Shown: positions 32,513 through 32,748 of the stretch, piece by piece
Position numbering within the stretch: the stretch's first letter is position 1
How the letters are laid out: every line of letters begins with the position of its first letter
Assembly (NCBI GenBank): GCA_040386195.1
Contig: JAZKFV010000016.1
Span: 1 to 32,748 of the forward strand
DNA from: JAJTCH01 sp040386195
GTDB taxonomy: Bacteria > Pseudomonadota > Alphaproteobacteria > Rickettsiales > UBA1997
Length of the DNA stretch: 32,748 nucleotides
Direction of reading: 5' to 3'
The notes under the pieces: generated by a model
Databases searched by the model: none
What the model saw: only the letters and a program-made list of their open reading frames with translations
What the model was told of the DNA's origin: nothing
Translations under genes and position numbers: made by a program

Positions 32513-32748
32513 TAACTTTTTTCTAATATTTTATCCTGTCAATTCCCTGATTACAGAATGGATGTGTCTATTCTGGTCAAAAATAATTTTAAAAATCTAA
32601 ACTTAAAAACTGCCTCAATTTAAACTTCCAAAACAGACAAATAAAAAGCGATATTAAATGTTGATATTTATTTATAACAAAAATCAGAATTTTTATTGAA
32701 AAATTAAAACGAGAATTTATTCTGCAAGATCTCAGCTCAAAAAATCAT

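Noticed and set aside
32554..32575. Inverted repeat CAGAAT/ATTCTG after hom as a terminator
   Set aside because: The stem is only 6 bp with a 10-base loop and no clear T tract. I see nothing else definite in 32513-32748.

Overview
This 32.7 kb window comes from an AT-rich bacterial chromosome that looks alphaproteobacterial, most likely a Rickettsiales-like lineage. The main clues are a very large (about 1,600-residue) NAD-glutamate dehydrogenase, a split transhydrogenase subunit (PntAA) followed by a small DUF2610-type protein, an isoleucyl-tRNA synthetase of the type known from Rickettsia, RlmJ, an autotransporter, and a Rickettsia-style palindromic repeat inserted in frame in a gene. Unlike Rickettsia proper, the window carries purine (purS, purQ) and threonine/methionine-branch (hom) biosynthesis genes, which points to a less reduced relative. 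The taxonomic call is an inference from gene content and composition.

Layout: (1) 1-1605, the 3' part of an unrecognised helical-repeat protein gene whose start lies outside the window. (2) 1811-5080, minus strand, a tight three-gene operon: FAD oxidoreductase, DUF1365 protein, cyclopropane-fatty-acid-synthase-like methyltransferase, a set linked to modification of membrane phospholipid acyl chains. The DUF1365 gene holds a 93-bp palindromic element in frame. (3) 5269-14928, plus strand, housekeeping: infC, gdhB, tRNA-Leu(GAG), pntAA, DUF2610, ddl, ftsQ, purS, purQ. ddl and ftsQ are a remnant of the division/cell-wall cluster, flanked by unrelated genes. (4) 14967-24001, plus strand, a surface and secretion island: an autotransporter adhesin, a small secreted protein and a 1,912-residue RTX calcium-binding protein. 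(5) 24031-27579, minus strand, a four-gene operon that looks like a complete lipid-linked amino-sugar pathway: ArnT-like lipid A glycosyltransferase, SMR/ArnE-like flippase, GT2 polyprenyl-phosphate sugar transferase and YdjC/NaxD-type deacetylase. (6) 27643-31102, minus strand, rlmJ and an ileS that ends unusually early. (7) 31235-32512, plus strand, hom.

Regions 2, 4 and 5 all concern the envelope: acyl-chain chemistry, surface adhesins, and probable masking of lipid A phosphate with an amino sugar. The strongest leads are the amino-sugar operon, the in-frame palindromic element, the C-terminally shortened IleRS, and the mosaic RTX protein with an unassigned N-terminal domain.
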